Part shown: positions 5,148 to 6,660 of the stretch, piece after piece
How the letters are laid out: each line of letters begins with the position of its first letter
Numbering within the stretch: position 1 is the first letter of the stretch
Assembly (NCBI GenBank): GCA_013331575.1
Contig: DUGD01000093.1
Coordinates: 15,920-22,579, forward strand
Reading direction: 5' to 3'
From: Candidatus Woesearchaeota archaeon
GTDB lineage: Archaea; Nanobdellota; Nanobdellia; Woesearchaeales; UBA525
DNA length: 6,660 nt
Program-made: the position numbers and the translations under genes
Notes under the pieces: model-generated
The model's database searches: none
What the model saw: the letters and a program-made list of their open reading frames with translations, nothing else
What the model was told of the DNA's origin: nothing

Positions 5148-5527
5148 TCATCCGCGGCAGACCGGACAAGCAGAAGGCGAAGGCACTCAGAGCGATGGCA
5201 GACATCACGCTATCGCGTCTTGAGAGCACAGAGCAGGAGAAATACCCCTCCAACACGCTCACCGATTACTACGATATTCTGCATAAGCTGATGGAAGCGC
5301 GGACACTCGATGACGGCGTCAAGATCAAAGGCGAAGGCGCGCACCAGCAATTGATAGATTTTCTAGCGAATGAGAAGATATATGATGAAGCGACGCGAGT
5401 ATTCCTGCAAGCGATGCGCGAATACAGGAACAGGATAGCGTACGAAGGATTCATCATACCGGCAAGCTACATCAAGCAGAACAAAGAAAGGATACAGAAG
5501 ATAGTCAAGAGACTCACCGCGAAGTAA
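5144..5527 (+). CDS. HEPN-domain protein, toxin-like partner of MNT (HepT type)
   Basis: This 127-residue, mostly helical protein follows the MNT gene with a 4-base ATGA overlap. It matches archaeal HEPN proteins through GVKIKGEGAHQQLIDFL (58-74) and the block MREYRNRIAYEGF (91-103). Canonical HEPN ribonucleases use an Rx4-6H motif (RX4HXY in HepT). Here R95-N96 is present, but the histidine position is Tyr (Y100), with no His following. This RN-x-I-x-Y-x-G form is familiar in archaeal HEPN proteins beside nucleotidyltransferases. Either the RNase activity works differently, or the protein is a non-catalytic partner or a substrate for AMPylation at the tyrosine. The only histidines are elsewhere (H47 and H67). 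Length is normal and the gene looks intact. Toxicity is inferred from context and not shown by motif. Confidence 0.85.
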   Translation: MIIRGRPDKQKAKALRAMADITLSRLESTEQEKYPSNTLTDYYDILHKLMEARTLDDGVKIKGEGAHQQLIDFLANEKIYDEATRVFLQAMREYRNRIAYEGFIIPASYIKQNKERIQKIVKRLTAK

Positions 5528-5566
5528 AAATAGTCAGCACTTGATCTCGCGTGTTCGCACTGATGA

Positions 5567-6100
5567 TTACGGTGTTTTCCAGAACGCGTTGTACATCTTA
5601 TTCTGCGCTGACGAGATTAGATGTCGCTCGAACACCAGACGGGAGTTCGGTCCCACACCGATGTGGGTTTCAGCCGCACCGGAAATATCCAGCTGAATCT
5701 TCCTTGTAGGCACAGGCGTATTTTTGAGCGAATAATTCTCCACTATCTTTCCCGGGAGCACCCACCCCCTGTGTTGCGCATCGACGTAGACATTGACCAT
5801 TTCATCATCGCATAAAGAGGCAATCTCCGCACGCGAGGTCGTATCACACAACATATCCAATGGCATAATCGTCAGCGTCCCGCACGTATAACTTGTTTGC
5901 AGCGGGCGTAATGCAGTAGGCACATTGAGATTTGGACGGGCAAGTACGGGAATAGGAAGCGCAATCTCCGTTAACGGCGCATCATCGAGAGTTACACCGA
6001 TGTGCTTCGAACGACCAACTGGAATACCCAGACTGTATAGTAATGGAACAAGAGTCACATGCTTATACGCGTATCCATTCTCCACAGTTACAACATTCAT
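5567..6100 (-). CDS. Hypothetical protein, no recognised domain
   Basis: I do not recognise this protein of about 177 residues. It has no membrane segment or signal peptide. Alternating short hydrophobic stretches and many Pro, Thr and Val residues suggest a beta-rich fold. Three cysteines (73, 85, 97) are spaced exactly 12 residues apart, which may be coincidence. The start ATG at 6100 is chosen because a strong TATA box, minus-strand TATTTAAATG, is centred 26 bases upstream. The same frame is open back to a TTG at 6217, with another ATG at 6175, but that would place the TATA box inside the gene. It ends in TAA, 39 bases from the stop of the convergent HEPN gene. The next gene upstream on the same strand ends 186 bases away. 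The DNA here is more A/T-rich than in the left half. The reading frame itself is convincing. Confidence 0.6.
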   Translation of the reverse strand: MNVVTVENGYAYKHVTLVPLLYSLGIPVGRSKHIGVTLDDAPLTEIALPIPVLARPNLNVPTALRPLQTSYTCGTLTIMPLDMLCDTTSRAEIASLCDDEMVNVYVDAQHRGWVLPGKIVENYSLKNTPVPTRKIQLDISGAAETHIGVGPNSRLVFERHLISSAQNKMYNAFWKTP

Positions 6101-6120
6101 CCGTCGTAGAAGCACACGTG

Positions 6121-6130
6121 CATTTAAATA
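6121..6130 (-). promoter_or_regulatory. TATA box for the hypothetical gene ending at 5567
   Basis: Minus-strand TATTTAAATG is centred about 26 bases before ATG 6100. It is a near-consensus archaeal box and decides the start. Confidence 0.65.
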
Positions 6131-6286
6131 GTTTACTATGTAACAGTGGTAAATATTTGTGTCAAAACTCGTCATTCCAGTTACGCCCCAACACACGAGA
6201 AGTCTCGATACTCGCAAGTTTCTAAAAAGGGTGAGTACCAGAAATCAAAGAAATATTGCCCGATTGTGGAGAACTCGTAAGGCGTG
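6131..6286. other. Intergenic region between the two right-hand genes
   Basis: This gap of about 156 bases lies between the stop of the gene ending at 6287 and the TATA box at 6121-6130. It holds a short imperfect hairpin, CGAGA-AG-TCTCG (6196-6207). On the minus strand there is a CCTTTTTAGA string at 6221-6230, which could be a weak terminator or TATA-like element. No gene is supported. Confidence 0.35.
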
Positions 6287-6660
6287 CTATTCGTGATAGG
6301 AAAACTCCAGGGATTTATCCTGTATGACCATCGCGCTCTTTACTCTGTTGTGCACATCAAGCACTCGCTCAATTGGACCGCTCCATTGTAATGCGATATT
6401 TGTTACAACGTCGCCCCCGTTTTGTTTATAGGCCTGCACCACCGTAGGAGCTATGATAGCATCCTTGATATTTGATGATGCAAAGATTGCATTGAGAGCA
6501 GTTTTCACAGTTGAGACGTTGTCAGTATACGAATAGCTGTATCTATGCGTAAAACCATCATATGAGTCGTGTTCGGTAGTCGCGTGATCCGTTACGGGCA
6601 GTGTGCCGGAGTATACTGCGTAGTTAACCGTACGAGCATCTTCGATGTCGAATTTCTTTT
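6287..6660 (-). CDS. Hypothetical protein, C-terminal part, runs off the right edge
   Basis: On the minus strand the frame is open from the right edge (codon ending at 6658) to TAG at 6287-6289, giving 123 visible residues with no internal stop. The visible sequence begins KKFDIEDARTVNYAVYSG, passes through an aromatic-rich stretch HRYSYSYTDN, and ends VIQDKSLEFSYHE. Composition is that of a real protein. A GTG at 6508 is possible as a start, but the protein-like sequence upstream shows the gene begins outside the window. I do not recognise a family. No membrane segment is visible. It lies in the same orientation as the unknown gene at 5567-6100 and 186 bases upstream of it, so a shared element is possible but not shown. 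Confidence 0.65.
   Translation of the reverse strand, partial: KKFDIEDARTVNYAVYSGTLPVTDHATTEHDSYDGFTHRYSYSYTDNVSTVKTALNAIFASSNIKDAIIAPTVVQAYKQNGGDVVTNIALQWSGPIERVLDVHNRVKSAMVIQDKSLEFSYHE

Noticed and set aside
6175..6217. Earlier starts (TTG 6217, ATG 6175) for the hypothetical gene
   Set aside because: They would place the near-consensus TATA box inside the coding sequence. ATG 6100 has the ideal 26-base spacing.

Overview
The window looks like a piece of an archaeal chromosome. Nearly every gene that does not start inside an upstream neighbour has an A/T-rich TATA-like box centred about 24-27 bases before its most plausible start codon. That is the spacing expected for archaeal leaderless transcripts, and I see no convincing Shine-Dalgarno sites. 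Several families (wHTH-nucleotidyltransferase with HEPN, PIN plus ribbon-helix-helix, a CC/PCxxEC cysteine protein) are common in archaea, including small uncultivated lineages. The exact lineage cannot be read from this window. No rRNA, tRNA, CRISPR array or insertion sequence was seen.

Layout. 1-345: no confident gene, apart from a possible 3' end of a reading frame stopping at 78. 346-1026 (+): class I SAM methyltransferase, convergent with only 2 bases between stops to 1029-1853 (-), a SpoU/TrmH-type RNA 2'-O-methyltransferase. 1957-2280 (+): small three-helix membrane protein with a CPLT motif, divergent from the RNA methyltransferase. 2351-2725 (+): PIN-domain toxin-like ribonuclease, followed by 2770-3132 (+), a ribbon-helix-helix antitoxin-like protein with its own TATA box and a duplicated basic tail motif. 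3206-3871 (+): cysteine-motif protein whose frame continues, after one in-frame TAG, through about 50 protein-like codons to 4024. 3992-4441 (-): SRPBCC/AHSA1 protein of strongly bacterial character. 4611-5147 (+) and 5144-5527 (+): a coupled wHTH-MNT nucleotidyltransferase and HEPN pair behind a perfect 14-bp palindrome. 5567-6100 (-) and 6287->6660 (-): two proteins I do not recognise, in more A/T-rich DNA; the second runs off the right edge.

The window carries two independent toxin-antitoxin-like modules (PIN/RHH and MNT/HEPN), two methyltransferases and several orphans. The modules, short intergenic gaps, a bacterial-type SRPBCC gene and unrecognised right-hand genes suggest an accessory region. 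The most useful leads are the TAG-interrupted cysteine protein, the palindromic operator over the MNT-HEPN start site, the HEPN protein lacking its catalytic histidine, the reversed PIN/RHH order, and the unknown pair at the right end.
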